From NCBI RefSeq assembly GCF_001428105.1, contig NZ_LMSJ01000001.1, positions 62,835-126,834 on the forward strand: a DNA stretch of 64,000 nucleotides. Reading direction: 5' to 3'. Below are positions 1 through 9,823 of the stretch, piece by piece; positions within the stretch are counted from its first letter, which is position 1; each line of letters opens with the position of its first letter. Both the position numbers and the translations under genes were made by a program. The notes under the pieces were generated by a model, which was given only the letters and a program-made list of their open reading frames with translations, had not been told where the DNA came from and did not search any database. This stretch comes from Paenibacillus sp. Soil766 (GTDB lineage: Bacteria; Bacillota; Bacilli; Paenibacillales; NBRC-103111).

Positions 1-1465
<1,465 letters not shown>

Positions 1466-1479
1466 CTATTCAGCTATCG

Positions 1480-3231
1480 TCATGCCTCAGGTATAGCAAG
1501 CTTCAAGGTAAATGTCGTGCCTTCTCCTACGCGGCTTTCAATAAGCATACACGTTTGTCCGCCGTAGAACGTACGAATACGTTCGCTGACATTGTATAAA
1601 CCATAACCTGAATTCTCGTTTTGGAGAGCTTGTCGATCCAGCTCGTTGCTGAGCACTCCTCGAATCAGATCCAAACGTTCCTCCGAGATGCCAGGCCCAT
1701 TGTCGGAGACAATGATTAGGAGTTCAGTGTGTTCTCGTCTAACGACAATATCGATCTCCCCGCGCTTGCGAATGCGCCCGATACCGTGCTGGATGCAATT
1801 TTCTACGATTGGCTGCAAAATAAACCGCGGACAGCGAATATGGTCGATATTCGTCAATATATGGATTGAGAAGCGCAGCCGATCCAACATGCGCAGCTTA
1901 TGCATATCGAAATAATGCTGAACATGATCGATTTCGTTCGTCAGCATCGTCTCGTTATCTCCTGAATTCAGCGTATATCGAAGCAGCCGGCCAAATGTAT
2001 ATGTGGCATTGACCACTTCTTGATCGTTATTGATCTCTGCCAGCATGCGAATGGATTCAAGCGTATTGTAAAGAAAATGAGGCTTGATCTGTGCTTGCAG
2101 CACAAGATAGTCCGCCTCCTTCTTCATGAGCTCGGTTTTATGAACGGTATTTAACAGTTCATCAATGCGATGGACAAGCGAATTGTAGGATCGGGTCAGA
2201 AAATCGATTTCATCATTAGATGTTCCAACCTCGTAGTAGGTTAGCTTGTTTTCGTCCACATGTCGCATATGCTTTGCCAAACCAAGAATTCGACTAACGA
2301 GAGAAGTAGCCGTCGCGTAATAGATCCCCGTCAGCACAGCCAGTGATCCCAATAACGAAAGTGCGAGAAAGAGCACCTTGGTCCGGATGTCAACGAATAC
2401 TTCATCCATTTGACTGGAGAAGTAGAACTTCGTTGACAGCTCAGGGATCGACAACGTGTTCACAAGCGTCCTCTGCTTGCGCAAATAGGCGTAGCCTTGA
2501 TTGCTTTTTTCGGCCATAGCCAGCAAGCTTACCGTCTGTTCGTTGTATAACCCGTTCCCCCCGCTGTTGTAGACTGTATCGCCGCCTTGCACAATCAGTA
2601 CTTGCATGTTCTGATTGACATCAACCGCCTTGAGGAAATTTCGCAGCAACGAATCATTTGTTATAATCTCCAGCACAGCCAGCGGCTTCGTATAGCTGTT
2701 ATTATAAACACGTTGGTAGTAGCTCAAGTTCGGAAGCACGGTAGTATCGGCTCCGCTGCGACGCAGCCAGACGCCTTTATCTACATTAACATTGTTTAGC
2801 AATGCTAGTGGCTTCTTATCCAATTGGTTCAGGTCCTCAAGCTCTCCGTTGACTGCGTGAACCTCATGCAACGTTTTGTACAGTTTAATAGACGAAATCT
2901 CGTTATGGTGCGATTGCGCATAAATAAATAGTGGTCGAATGTCTTTAAGATAATTGTATACAGATTGTAGCTCTGAAGTATTATAGCCACTAAGATAATC
3001 GATCAACTGCTGATTGTTCATGAACAGAGCATGAATCGATTCCACCTGGTTCAGACTCGACCGAAACCCTTCGCCAGCTTGAATGACCAGCTTCTGCTTA
3101 CCTTCCGAATACTCTGATGTGACATCCATATAGAACTGATTGTACAAGTAACCGCCGAAGACAATAATCGGCAAAATCACGAGCAGCAGGTATCCGATCG
3201 CCATTTTCTTTACGATCCTCAAATTCTTCAT
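1480..3231 (-). CDS. YesM-type sensor histidine kinase
   Basis: Membrane sensor kinase, 583 aa from the ATG placed 8 nt behind AAAGGAAGG (an ATG seven codons upstream has no such site). Order: transmembrane helix about residues 11-33, extracellular Cache-like sensor, second transmembrane helix near 285-305, HAMP, then the His_kinase domain with QIKPHFLYNTLES (phospho-His near 385), N-box QPIVENCIQHG, G1 VSDNGPGIS and G2 GYGLYNVSERI. This kinase family normally pairs with an AraC-type YesN response regulator that switches on carbohydrate genes. No response regulator lies next to it or anywhere in the window. It precedes the GH2 beta-galactosidase, whose substrate it may sense. Confidence 0.93.
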   Translation of the reverse strand: MKNLRIVKKMAIGYLLLVILPIIVFGGYLYNQFYMDVTSEYSEGKQKLVIQAGEGFRSSLNQVESIHALFMNNQQLIDYLSGYNTSELQSVYNYLKDIRPLFIYAQSHHNEISSIKLYKTLHEVHAVNGELEDLNQLDKKPLALLNNVNVDKGVWLRRSGADTTVLPNLSYYQRVYNNSYTKPLAVLEIITNDSLLRNFLKAVDVNQNMQVLIVQGGDTVYNSGGNGLYNEQTVSLLAMAEKSNQGYAYLRKQRTLVNTLSIPELSTKFYFSSQMDEVFVDIRTKVLFLALSLLGSLAVLTGIYYATATSLVSRILGLAKHMRHVDENKLTYYEVGTSNDEIDFLTRSYNSLVHRIDELLNTVHKTELMKKEADYLVLQAQIKPHFLYNTLESIRMLAEINNDQEVVNATYTFGRLLRYTLNSGDNETMLTNEIDHVQHYFDMHKLRMLDRLRFSIHILTNIDHIRCPRFILQPIVENCIQHGIGRIRKRGEIDIVVRREHTELLIIVSDNGPGISEERLDLIRGVLSNELDRQALQNENSGYGLYNVSERIRTFYGGQTCMLIESRVGEGTTFTLKLAIPEA

Positions 3232-3604
3232 TTCAACGGCCTTCCTTTGCATCGAGCAGCCTCGATTGAAGCGCTGTCATTCTGGCATTGTTTTTAGATC
3301 CATAAGCGTCTAAGCGAGTGATCATTCTCCGTTTCTTCCTACGTGTGCTGCCGTTAGGAGAATATAATTATATTGTATAGATGTGCGCTTGGGATGAATA
3401 GTGCTGAAAACTATAAAAACAACGAACATTATTAAGATGTATGTAAGCGTAATTATTAGATTCGGAATTGCAACGCTATATCTCGTCTCTTTCATAAAAA
3501 AACCATTTCTAAAAATAACCACAACATCATCTAACGCTCCTTTGCTCAAAAGAGTAAAATGATAGCCATGATCAATTCCGAAATGGTCCCATGAAATGCA
3601 ACGC
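3232..3604. other. Intergenic region, no convincing gene
   Basis: This 373-bp gap separates the FGGY kinase from the histidine kinase. It is AT-rich. A TATAAT-like minus-strand -10 lies at 3367-3372 and could serve the kinase/lacZ pair, but no good -35 was found. A minus-strand reading frame (57 aa from an internal ATG, up to 97 aa) contains a hydrophobic stretch around IITLTYILIMFVVFIVF. It has no usable ribosome binding site and resembles no family I know, so I do not call it a gene. Confidence 0.5.
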
Positions 3605-5110
3605 TCAACTCTCATTCTTTCTCAATACAGAAACGATAGCTCTTTTCCAACCTGCCCTATACACATCCCGCACTTCCGGATCTATCAATGGCAAATAGGT
3701 CTGATAAATCGATTTCTCATTCTTTACTTCTTCCCAAGAGGACCAGAATCCGATGCCGACACCACCGATATACGCGGAACCCATAGGCGATAACTCAGCA
3801 ACTTCTGATTTAACGACTTTCTTGCCTAGCAGATTGGATTGGAACTGCATCAAGCCTGCATTCTCAGATGCTCCACCATCGGCACGCAATTCTTGAAGCT
3901 CAACATGGGTTTCATTCTCTATCAGATTAACAGCATCATCGACCTGATAAGCTATACTTTCAAGAGCTGCACGAATGATATGGGCTTTGGTTGTTCCTCG
4001 ATTCATTCCAGTAATTGAAGCCCTAGCGTAAGAATCCCAATAGGGGGCTCCGAGTCCAACGAACGCCGGCACTAAGTAAACGCCTTCACTATCCGGGGCT
4101 TCTTGAAGCAATGCCTCCATTTCGTCGAAAGTCCGGAATAGTCCAAGATTATCGCTAACCCATGACAAGCAATCCCCTGAGGTGCGAATAACAGCCTCAA
4201 CGGCATACGTTACATTTCCTCTTATTCCCCAAGCGATTGCACTTACTAATCCGTTCTCGGCTTGAACCGGCTTATCCCCCACATTCATTAACACGGACGT
4301 CCCCGTGCCATAGGTTGCTTTAGCCATCCCGATATCGAAGCATTGATTTCCGAACAGGGCTGCTTGAGAGTCTCCAATGATACCCGTAATTGGTACACGA
4401 TACTCGCCAAACATAGTTGGATCTTCTGTGTATCCGAATATATCATCTGATGATTTAACCTCAGGCAGCAAGGTGATTGGAACCTCGAATAGGTTGCAAA
4501 GTTCTTCATCCCACTCTAGTGTATGAATATTAAATAGTGATGTACGGCTTGCATTGGTGTAATCCGTTGCATGTACGTTACCTTCAGTCAACTTCCATAT
4601 TAACCAGCTGTCTATGGTTCCAGCCAGAAGATGTCCTGCATCCAGCTTATCCTCCATGCCTTCCACATGCCCAAGAATCCATCGCCATTTTGCAGCCGAG
4701 AAATATGGATCCAACATTAAGCCGGTTTTGGATCGTACCCTATCCTCCGCACCTGCCGCCTTATAAGCTGCACACAGATCTGCGGTCCGTTGGCACTGCC
4801 ATACAATGGCATGATATACGGGAAGACCCGTCATACGATCCCAAATAACAGCTGTTTCTCGCTGATTCGTAATCGTCATGGCAGCAATAGCCTCATAACC
4901 AATCCCAGCGGAGCGTATAGCTTCATGTGCGGAGCGTTTTACATTGTTATAAATCTCGATCGGATCCTGTTCAACCCAGCCAGTTTGTGGATAGGATGTT
5001 CTATGTGAAACCGTACTACGCGTTACTATGGCACCCTCACGATCAACGATAAGTGCTTTCGTTCCAGATGTACTTTGGTCAATGGCCAACAAATATGATT
5101 TATTATTCAT
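3605..5110 (-). CDS. FGGY-family carbohydrate kinase (possible D-apulose kinase)
   Basis: 501 aa, a complete FGGY kinase with both actin-like domains. It begins LLAIDQSTSGTKALIVD and carries ITNQRETAVIWDR, GTIDSWLIWKLTEG, YGTGTSVLMNVG (ATP site) and RADGGASENAGLMQFQSN near the C-terminus. Overall it is most like the glycerol-kinase/xylulokinase branch. It phosphorylates a sugar or polyol with ATP in the cytoplasm. It is the last gene of an operon with a sugar isomerase and a split transketolase, and the transketolase C-subunit stop is only 2 bp away. That order suggests it phosphorylates the ketose made by the isomerase. The same combination is known for D-apiose use (AplK with AptA/AptB). 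Substrate is inference; a plain xylulokinase or glycerol kinase role is possible. Confidence 0.9.
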   Translation of the reverse strand: MNNKSYLLAIDQSTSGTKALIVDREGAIVTRSTVSHRTSYPQTGWVEQDPIEIYNNVKRSAHEAIRSAGIGYEAIAAMTITNQRETAVIWDRMTGLPVYHAIVWQCQRTADLCAAYKAAGAEDRVRSKTGLMLDPYFSAAKWRWILGHVEGMEDKLDAGHLLAGTIDSWLIWKLTEGNVHATDYTNASRTSLFNIHTLEWDEELCNLFEVPITLLPEVKSSDDIFGYTEDPTMFGEYRVPITGIIGDSQAALFGNQCFDIGMAKATYGTGTSVLMNVGDKPVQAENGLVSAIAWGIRGNVTYAVEAVIRTSGDCLSWVSDNLGLFRTFDEMEALLQEAPDSEGVYLVPAFVGLGAPYWDSYARASITGMNRGTTKAHIIRAALESIAYQVDDAVNLIENETHVELQELRADGGASENAGLMQFQSNLLGKKVVKSEVAELSPMGSAYIGGVGIGFWSSWEEVKNEKSIYQTYLPLIDPEVRDVYRAGWKRAIVSVLRKNES

Positions 5111-5112
5111 AC

Positions 5113-6054
5113 TTACTCCCGTTTACCCAGCATTTCGAGTGCGAGTTGCTTAAGATTACTTTTGCTTAGTCCATAATACTCAAACACTTCCGCACTTTTG
5201 CCAGCAATCGCTGGTTCATCTGGAATTCCAATAATACGCATGGGAACCGGATCGTTTTGAACAACGACTTCGGCTACAGCTGCACCTAGTCCGCCAAGAA
5301 CGCTGTGTTCTTCTACAGTGATAATATGTCCTGTTTCTTTGGCAGCTTGTATAATGGCTTGTTCATCCAGCGGTTTAATGGTGTGCATATTGATGACCCT
5401 GCATGACACGCCAACCTGCTTTAACTCGTCATGCGCATCAAGCGCTACACGAACAGTTTCTCCAGCGGCAATGATTGTGATGTCGTTTCCTTCTCGCATC
5501 CTTACGGATTTACCAATAATAAATTCGTAATCGTGAGATTCATACACATCTTCGACGGCATTACGGCCTATGCGAATGTATACTCCGCCGTTATGCTTTA
5601 CAAGCGCTTCTGTCATACGTTTTGTTTCATGCCGATCTGCGGGCAAGATAACACATAATCCTGGAATTGCACGTGCAACTGCTATATCCTGTACAGAATG
5701 GTGAGACATTCCCAATGCGCCATAACTAACTCCACCGCTAATACCAACCAGCTTTACATTGGTTCCCGAATACGCAACGTCCACTTTGATCTGCTCAATG
5801 CTTCTCATACTTAGAAAGCAAGCTGGTGAAGTCACAAAGGGCTTTTTACCGCTGTGGGCCAGTCCTGCAGATATCCCAACGATATTTTGCTCTGCTATAC
5901 CCACTTCAACGAATTGATCTGGGTATGCTTTAGCGAAAGGTGCCATCGCTGCTGATCCCCTTGAATCACTAGCAAGCACCATAATGTCACGATCATCTTT
6001 CGCAAGCTCGAGAAGTGTTTCACAAATCACTTGGCGGTTAGGGATTGTGTTCAT
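5113..6054 (-). CDS. Transketolase, C-terminal subunit
   Basis: 313 aa, the pyrimidine-binding and C-terminal half of a transketolase encoded as a separate protein. It shows VEVGIAEQNIVGISAGLAHS, whose Glu activates the thiamine cofactor, and a transketolase C domain (RVINMHTIKPLDEQAI, ITVEEHSVLGGLGAAVAEVV). It pairs with the N-terminal subunit immediately upstream, 2 bp away. Full-length single-chain transketolases are about 660 aa, so the two subunits together (594 aa) are slightly short. Split enzymes are typical of side pathways, such as apulose-4-phosphate transketolase (AptAB) and sulfo-fructose transketolase (SqwGH), rather than the housekeeping pentose phosphate pathway. The start ATG follows GGAGG at 10 nt. 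Confidence 0.93.
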   Translation of the reverse strand: MNTIPNRQVICETLLELAKDDRDIMVLASDSRGSAAMAPFAKAYPDQFVEVGIAEQNIVGISAGLAHSGKKPFVTSPACFLSMRSIEQIKVDVAYSGTNVKLVGISGGVSYGALGMSHHSVQDIAVARAIPGLCVILPADRHETKRMTEALVKHNGGVYIRIGRNAVEDVYESHDYEFIIGKSVRMREGNDITIIAAGETVRVALDAHDELKQVGVSCRVINMHTIKPLDEQAIIQAAKETGHIITVEEHSVLGGLGAAVAEVVVQNDPVPMRIIGIPDEPAIAGKSAEVFEYYGLSKSNLKQLALEMLGKRE

Positions 6055-6056
6055 TA

Positions 6057-6902
6057 TTATCGTACCTCCCCCTTCTGTTCAAACACCTCTAAAGCTGCAG
6101 TTAACTCTGCGAGCGCTCTCCCTAACTCCAACTCATTCGGGACATGATGATGCCAGTGGGGGACATTCTCCGCAAAGGAAACTCCCTTGCCTTTCACTGT
6201 ATTCGCCATGACTAGTGTTGGCTTACCGTTTACTGCTGGAACTGCTGCAAATGTTTCAACCAAATCTTTCATATCATTGCCATCGATTGAAACAACGTTC
6301 CACCCGAATGCTGCCCATTTATCTTCAAGTGGGTCCAGCCCCATTACCTCTTCTGTTGACCCACTAATTTGCAACCGATTCCGGTCAATAATAGCAATTA
6401 AATTATCCAATTTAAAATGAGCTCCTGCCATAGCTGCTTCCCAAACCGAGCCTTCTGCTTGCTCACCATCCCCCATTAGACAAAAAGTCCGATAGGACGC
6501 ACAATCACGTTTAGCAGCAAGGGCTATTCCTACCGCAACTGCCAAACCATGGCCAAGTGCACCCGTGTTCATCTCGATACCAGGCACTTTGTTATTCGGG
6601 TGACCAATAAGCTTGGTGCCAAATTGGCTGAATGTGGCGAGGTCTTCTCTTGGGAAAAAGCCTCGATCCGCGAGTATGGACCAAAGGGATTCTACGGAAT
6701 GTCCTTTGCTCAAGATAAACCGATCCCTATCTACTGCCTTAGGATTCATTGGATCTATGTTCATAATGCGATAATATAAGGCAGTTAATATGTCTGTATT
6801 ACTAAGTGAGCCGCCAGTATGGCCTGTTTTGGCGGCCGCAATCATTTGAAGTAAATCCATCCGAATTTGTGTTGCTTTGGCTTGCAACGCTTTGATTTCC
6901 AT
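6057..6902 (-). CDS. Transketolase, N-terminal subunit
   Basis: 281 aa from the ATG following AAGGAGGAGGAAG; the longer open frame would overlap the upstream isomerase and has no better site. This is the thiamine-diphosphate-binding half: GHTGGSLSNTDILTALYY, ILSKGHSVESLWSILA, the cofactor and metal motif MGDGEQAEGSVWEAAMAG and LDNLIAIIDRNRLQISG. It forms an enzyme with the C-terminal subunit encoded next and transfers a two-carbon ketol unit between sugar phosphates. The isomerase before it (16 bp gap) and the kinase after imply that the donor is a ketose phosphate produced by this operon. Confidence 0.93.
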   Translation of the reverse strand: MEIKALQAKATQIRMDLLQMIAAAKTGHTGGSLSNTDILTALYYRIMNIDPMNPKAVDRDRFILSKGHSVESLWSILADRGFFPREDLATFSQFGTKLIGHPNNKVPGIEMNTGALGHGLAVAVGIALAAKRDCASYRTFCLMGDGEQAEGSVWEAAMAGAHFKLDNLIAIIDRNRLQISGSTEEVMGLDPLEDKWAAFGWNVVSIDGNDMKDLVETFAAVPAVNGKPTLVMANTVKGKGVSFAENVPHWHHHVPNELELGRALAELTAALEVFEQKGEVR

Positions 6903-6918
6903 ATTTACTTCCTCCTCC

Positions 6919-8352
6919 TTACAAGCCCTTGCCTCGCAGCCATGCTTGAATTTCACTTTCTGTCGGATCTACAGGATCAGGTGTCAGCCCCGGAATATAT
7001 TGACATGCCTCATAAAGCGATGGAATCACGTTCGCATGAATCCCGACTGAGTGATGCACATAAGGCCCTTTGACTAATTTTTCTTCCCAAAGTGGCCAAT
7101 CATTAACTTCTACCCATACATATGAACCTCGTGTGTACGGCCCTTGTATGCCTTGCGCACGCCCAAGAAACAGTTGATAATCGCCATGATCTCCATCGAA
7201 CCTAGCCAGCGTCATACCGCCGCCTTTAATTTCTCCTTCATGCGTTCCTGGTGCATGGTCATCAAACAAAAAGTGCTTGCGTAGTTTAGGCTTCTCTTCT
7301 ACGGAAAGTGATACTGGGAAGTTACCACAGTGAAAAAGCAATTCACCATTGGCATTCTCCGGGTGCCGAACCGTCAAATCAGCGAAGAAAGTAGGAGCTT
7401 GATTCATAGCAGCAGCTTGCACCATGACGGATGTAATCGCTCCATGTATGTCTGTCTCACATGTCACTGGAATTTGTTCATCTGTCAGAATCGCATTGGC
7501 TAGGCAAGGCATAATACCCATAGCTGTTTGTAAAGAAGACCAACATTGAATGGCAATTGCCGTACTGCCTGTTTGTATTGCATATTGTTTCATCGCTACT
7601 TTTAATGCAGCAATCCGCTTTACATCCGCTTCCGACACTTCTGTCCAATCCAGTTTTGCTTTAATGTAATCGATAGCTTGAGCTAATTCAGAGGAATTCC
7701 CATTCTCAACACGTTTGGATGCTTGCTGAATATCTACGAGTGTAATTGGAAATAACTCAATACCAAACCGTTCCAACAACTCTCCTTCGTTACACATCAT
7801 TGTCCAAAACGAAGACGGCCTTGGACCAATTTGCAGAATGCGAAGTGCTCGGAACTGACGAACAACATTAGCTGCTGAAATAAAATTTGAAAACCCTCTT
7901 TCAAACACAGGGTCGTTCACTCGTGTATTCGTAACATAGGAAAATGGCACATTAAAACGTCTTAGTACCTTACCAGTAGCAAATAATCCACACTGCGTAT
8001 CGCGAAGCCTCATCCCGTCTTCGAGCGGTGCCTCATCACGAGGGCCCCACAAGAGCACTGGTTTTCCTAGCGCTTTACCCACTCGCGCAACGGTATCCTC
8101 TGTTCCAAAGTTGCAATGCGGGAAGAAAACAGCATCAACCTTCTCCTGGCGAAATCGATCGATAATGAGATCAGCGTTGATATTGTCGTCGTATAGAAGA
8201 CCTTCTGAATTAATTCCCTCAAGATCCACGATGTCGATATCGAGCCCGAAGCTTTGGATTTTCTCCTTAATAAGTACCTTGTACTTAAAAGCGTCTTCTG
8301 CACTAAAGACAAAGCGTCTTGTAGGCGCGTAGCCAAGCTTTAACTTTTTCAA
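6919..8352 (-). CDS. L-fucose/L-arabinose isomerase-like protein
   Basis: 477 aa from a TTG start. The only good ribosome binding site (GGAGG, 8 nt before this TTG) overlaps an in-frame ATG at 8367 that itself lacks one; starting there would add five residues. The protein belongs to the FucI-like isomerase fold: N-terminal Rossmann-type domain (VDAVFFPHCNFGTEDTV, LWGPRDEAPLEDG), a middle domain with ALRILQIGPRPSSFWTM, and a C-terminal part with CETDIHGAITSVM (metal Asp) and LFHCGNFPVSL (metal His). It should convert an aldose to a ketose using a divalent metal. As first gene of the operon it feeds the kinase and transketolase. The substrate is unknown. D-apiose, L-arabinose, L-fucose or an unusual pentose are candidates. 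Confidence 0.82.
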   Translation of the reverse strand: MKKLKLGYAPTRRFVFSAEDAFKYKVLIKEKIQSFGLDIDIVDLEGINSEGLLYDDNINADLIIDRFRQEKVDAVFFPHCNFGTEDTVARVGKALGKPVLLWGPRDEAPLEDGMRLRDTQCGLFATGKVLRRFNVPFSYVTNTRVNDPVFERGFSNFISAANVVRQFRALRILQIGPRPSSFWTMMCNEGELLERFGIELFPITLVDIQQASKRVENGNSSELAQAIDYIKAKLDWTEVSEADVKRIAALKVAMKQYAIQTGSTAIAIQCWSSLQTAMGIMPCLANAILTDEQIPVTCETDIHGAITSVMVQAAAMNQAPTFFADLTVRHPENANGELLFHCGNFPVSLSVEEKPKLRKHFLFDDHAPGTHEGEIKGGGMTLARFDGDHGDYQLFLGRAQGIQGPYTRGSYVWVEVNDWPLWEEKLVKGPYVHHSVGIHANVIPSLYEACQYIPGLTPDPVDPTESEIQAWLRGKGL

Positions 8353-8370
8353 ATTGTACGCCTCCATTTT

Positions 8371-8599
8371 GTTTAGTTATAAGTTTAGTTGTATCCAATA
8401 AACATAACTAAACAGTTTATGTAATATTTTTAGTTAATATTCAATAAATTACGATGTAAAACAAATCTAACACGGCGTAATTCAGCCGTCAATCATCATT
8501 TTAGCTAAACTTTAGTTTATTTTTATATAATTATTAGTTGCTATTATTTTCTTTGTTGTACAAATCATCATTCTATTATAAACTAAACTAACTAAACAC
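8371..8599. promoter_or_regulatory. Divergent promoter region with TTTAGTT/AACTAAA repeats
   Basis: The 272-bp gap between the isomerase and the LacI gene is very AT-rich and full of one motif in both orientations. TTTAGTT occurs twice at 8372-8388. A perfect inverted repeat TAAAC-A-GTTTA lies at 8409-8419, and a second pair of the same arms with a 4-nt spacer at 8506-8519. Three TAAAC units in tandem occupy 8579-8597, just before the LacI gene. These are the best candidate operators for the LacI regulator and would let it control both directions. The assignment is inferred from repetition and position. The usual central CG of LacI operators is absent. Confidence 0.55.
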
Positions 8600-8624
8600 C
8601 TTTAGCGAATGGGGATTAATTCAC

Positions 8625-9656
8625 ATGAAAATGGAAGATATCGCGAAACTAGCAGGCGTGTCCAAATCAGCTGTTTCGTTTGCTCTTAGTGGGAAACCTG
8701 GAATTAGCAATGAAACTCGAGAGCGTGTTCTTGAAATCGCTAGAGTACACGGCTATGCACCCAAACCGAGATTGTCAGCAAATGAAGGCTCTGTGAAATC
8801 CTTAACATTTTTGGTCTTTACGAATTCAGGGATCGTCCTCGAAGCGTACTACCAACAACCTTTCTTTCGAGAGCTGATTCATTTCATCGAAGAACGATGT
8901 CGCGCCAAAGGTTATTCCTTACTTTTTTCAACAATCAATATGGCCTACTTCGAACAAGAAATTCGGACGTTTTCTGAGGAAAATCAAAGTGATGGTGTCA
9001 TTTTACTTGGTACAAACTTAACCTCAGTTGATATATTGGAAATCGCAAATCGGCTAAACCCTCGTCTTGTCGTACTTGACAACTGTTTCGATACATTACC
9101 TGTTCATTTTGTCGGGATCAATAATAGGATGGGTGCTTATCAGGCGGGGACTCACTTATGCAAATTGGGGCATCGTGAAATCGGATATATAGCTTCGAAT
9201 GTTCATATCCACAACTTCGAGGAGCGAAAAGAAGGTTTTCAAGAAGCACTGAAGGCATATGATATACAGATCAATCCAGAACACTACTTTTCTGTAGCAC
9301 CGACAATGCTTTCATCGCAGGATAATTTGAAAGCCCAAATCAAATCTTACTTGGACACAGGTCGTAACCTGCCTACTGCTCTTTTTTGCGAATGTGATTA
9401 TATTGCTATTAGTGCAATGAAGACGTTAACTGAGCTCGGTATTCGGATACCTGAGGAAGTTTCTGTTATTGGATTTGATAACATTACGGAATCACAAATC
9501 ATTTCACCTGAGTTAACAACTATCCATGTTGAGAAACAACGAATGGCTCAATTAGCAGTAGATTTAGTTATTGAATCTATCGAAGTAGGGCTAGAAATAA
9601 CATCCAAAATCAGGGTCGATACCCGGTTTGTCGAGCGACGTTCTTCGCACAAATAA
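8625..9656 (+). CDS. LacI family transcriptional regulator
   Basis: 343 aa. The N-terminal LacI helix-turn-helix reads MKMEDIAKLAGVSKSAVSFALSG, followed by a periplasmic-binding-protein-like sugar domain (DGVILLGTNLTS, FVGINNRMGAYQAGTHL, REIGYIASN, GFDNITESQIISPELTTIHV). Such proteins repress catabolic operons until a sugar binds. It is divergent from the isomerase/transketolase/kinase operon and very probably controls it. Its own promoter region carries the same repeated motif, suggesting autoregulation. The effector is unknown. Confidence 0.94.
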   Translation: MKMEDIAKLAGVSKSAVSFALSGKPGISNETRERVLEIARVHGYAPKPRLSANEGSVKSLTFLVFTNSGIVLEAYYQQPFFRELIHFIEERCRAKGYSLLFSTINMAYFEQEIRTFSEENQSDGVILLGTNLTSVDILEIANRLNPRLVVLDNCFDTLPVHFVGINNRMGAYQAGTHLCKLGHREIGYIASNVHIHNFEERKEGFQEALKAYDIQINPEHYFSVAPTMLSSQDNLKAQIKSYLDTGRNLPTALFCECDYIAISAMKTLTELGIRIPEEVSVIGFDNITESQIISPELTTIHVEKQRMAQLAVDLVIESIEVGLEITSKIRVDTRFVERRSSHK

Positions 9657-9741
9657 TATTCGTTTTTGGCAACCACAATCATGCAGAGGAGCTTATGCAG
9701 CGACGAAATGGACCTGCCATTCGGGATGCATTCATCTAAAC

Positions 9742-9780
9742 GAAAAATCACCGATCGAAATCTTTCCGATCGGTGATTTT
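9742..9780. terminator. Bidirectional terminator hairpin
   Basis: The arms AAAATCACCGATCG and CGATCGGTGATTTT pair perfectly around a short loop, and A/T runs flank both sides. It lies between the convergent ends of the LacI gene and the GH105 gene and can serve both strands. Confidence 0.85.
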
Positions 9781-9823
9781 ATTATTGCCCGTCCACAGAG
9801 AATTCATATGAGCATTATCGCAA

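Noticed and set aside
3322-3615. 97-aa minus-strand frame between histidine kinase and FGGY kinase genes
   Set aside because: It overlaps the end of the kinase gene, has no ribosome binding site, and matches no family I know. A single hydrophobic stretch is not enough.
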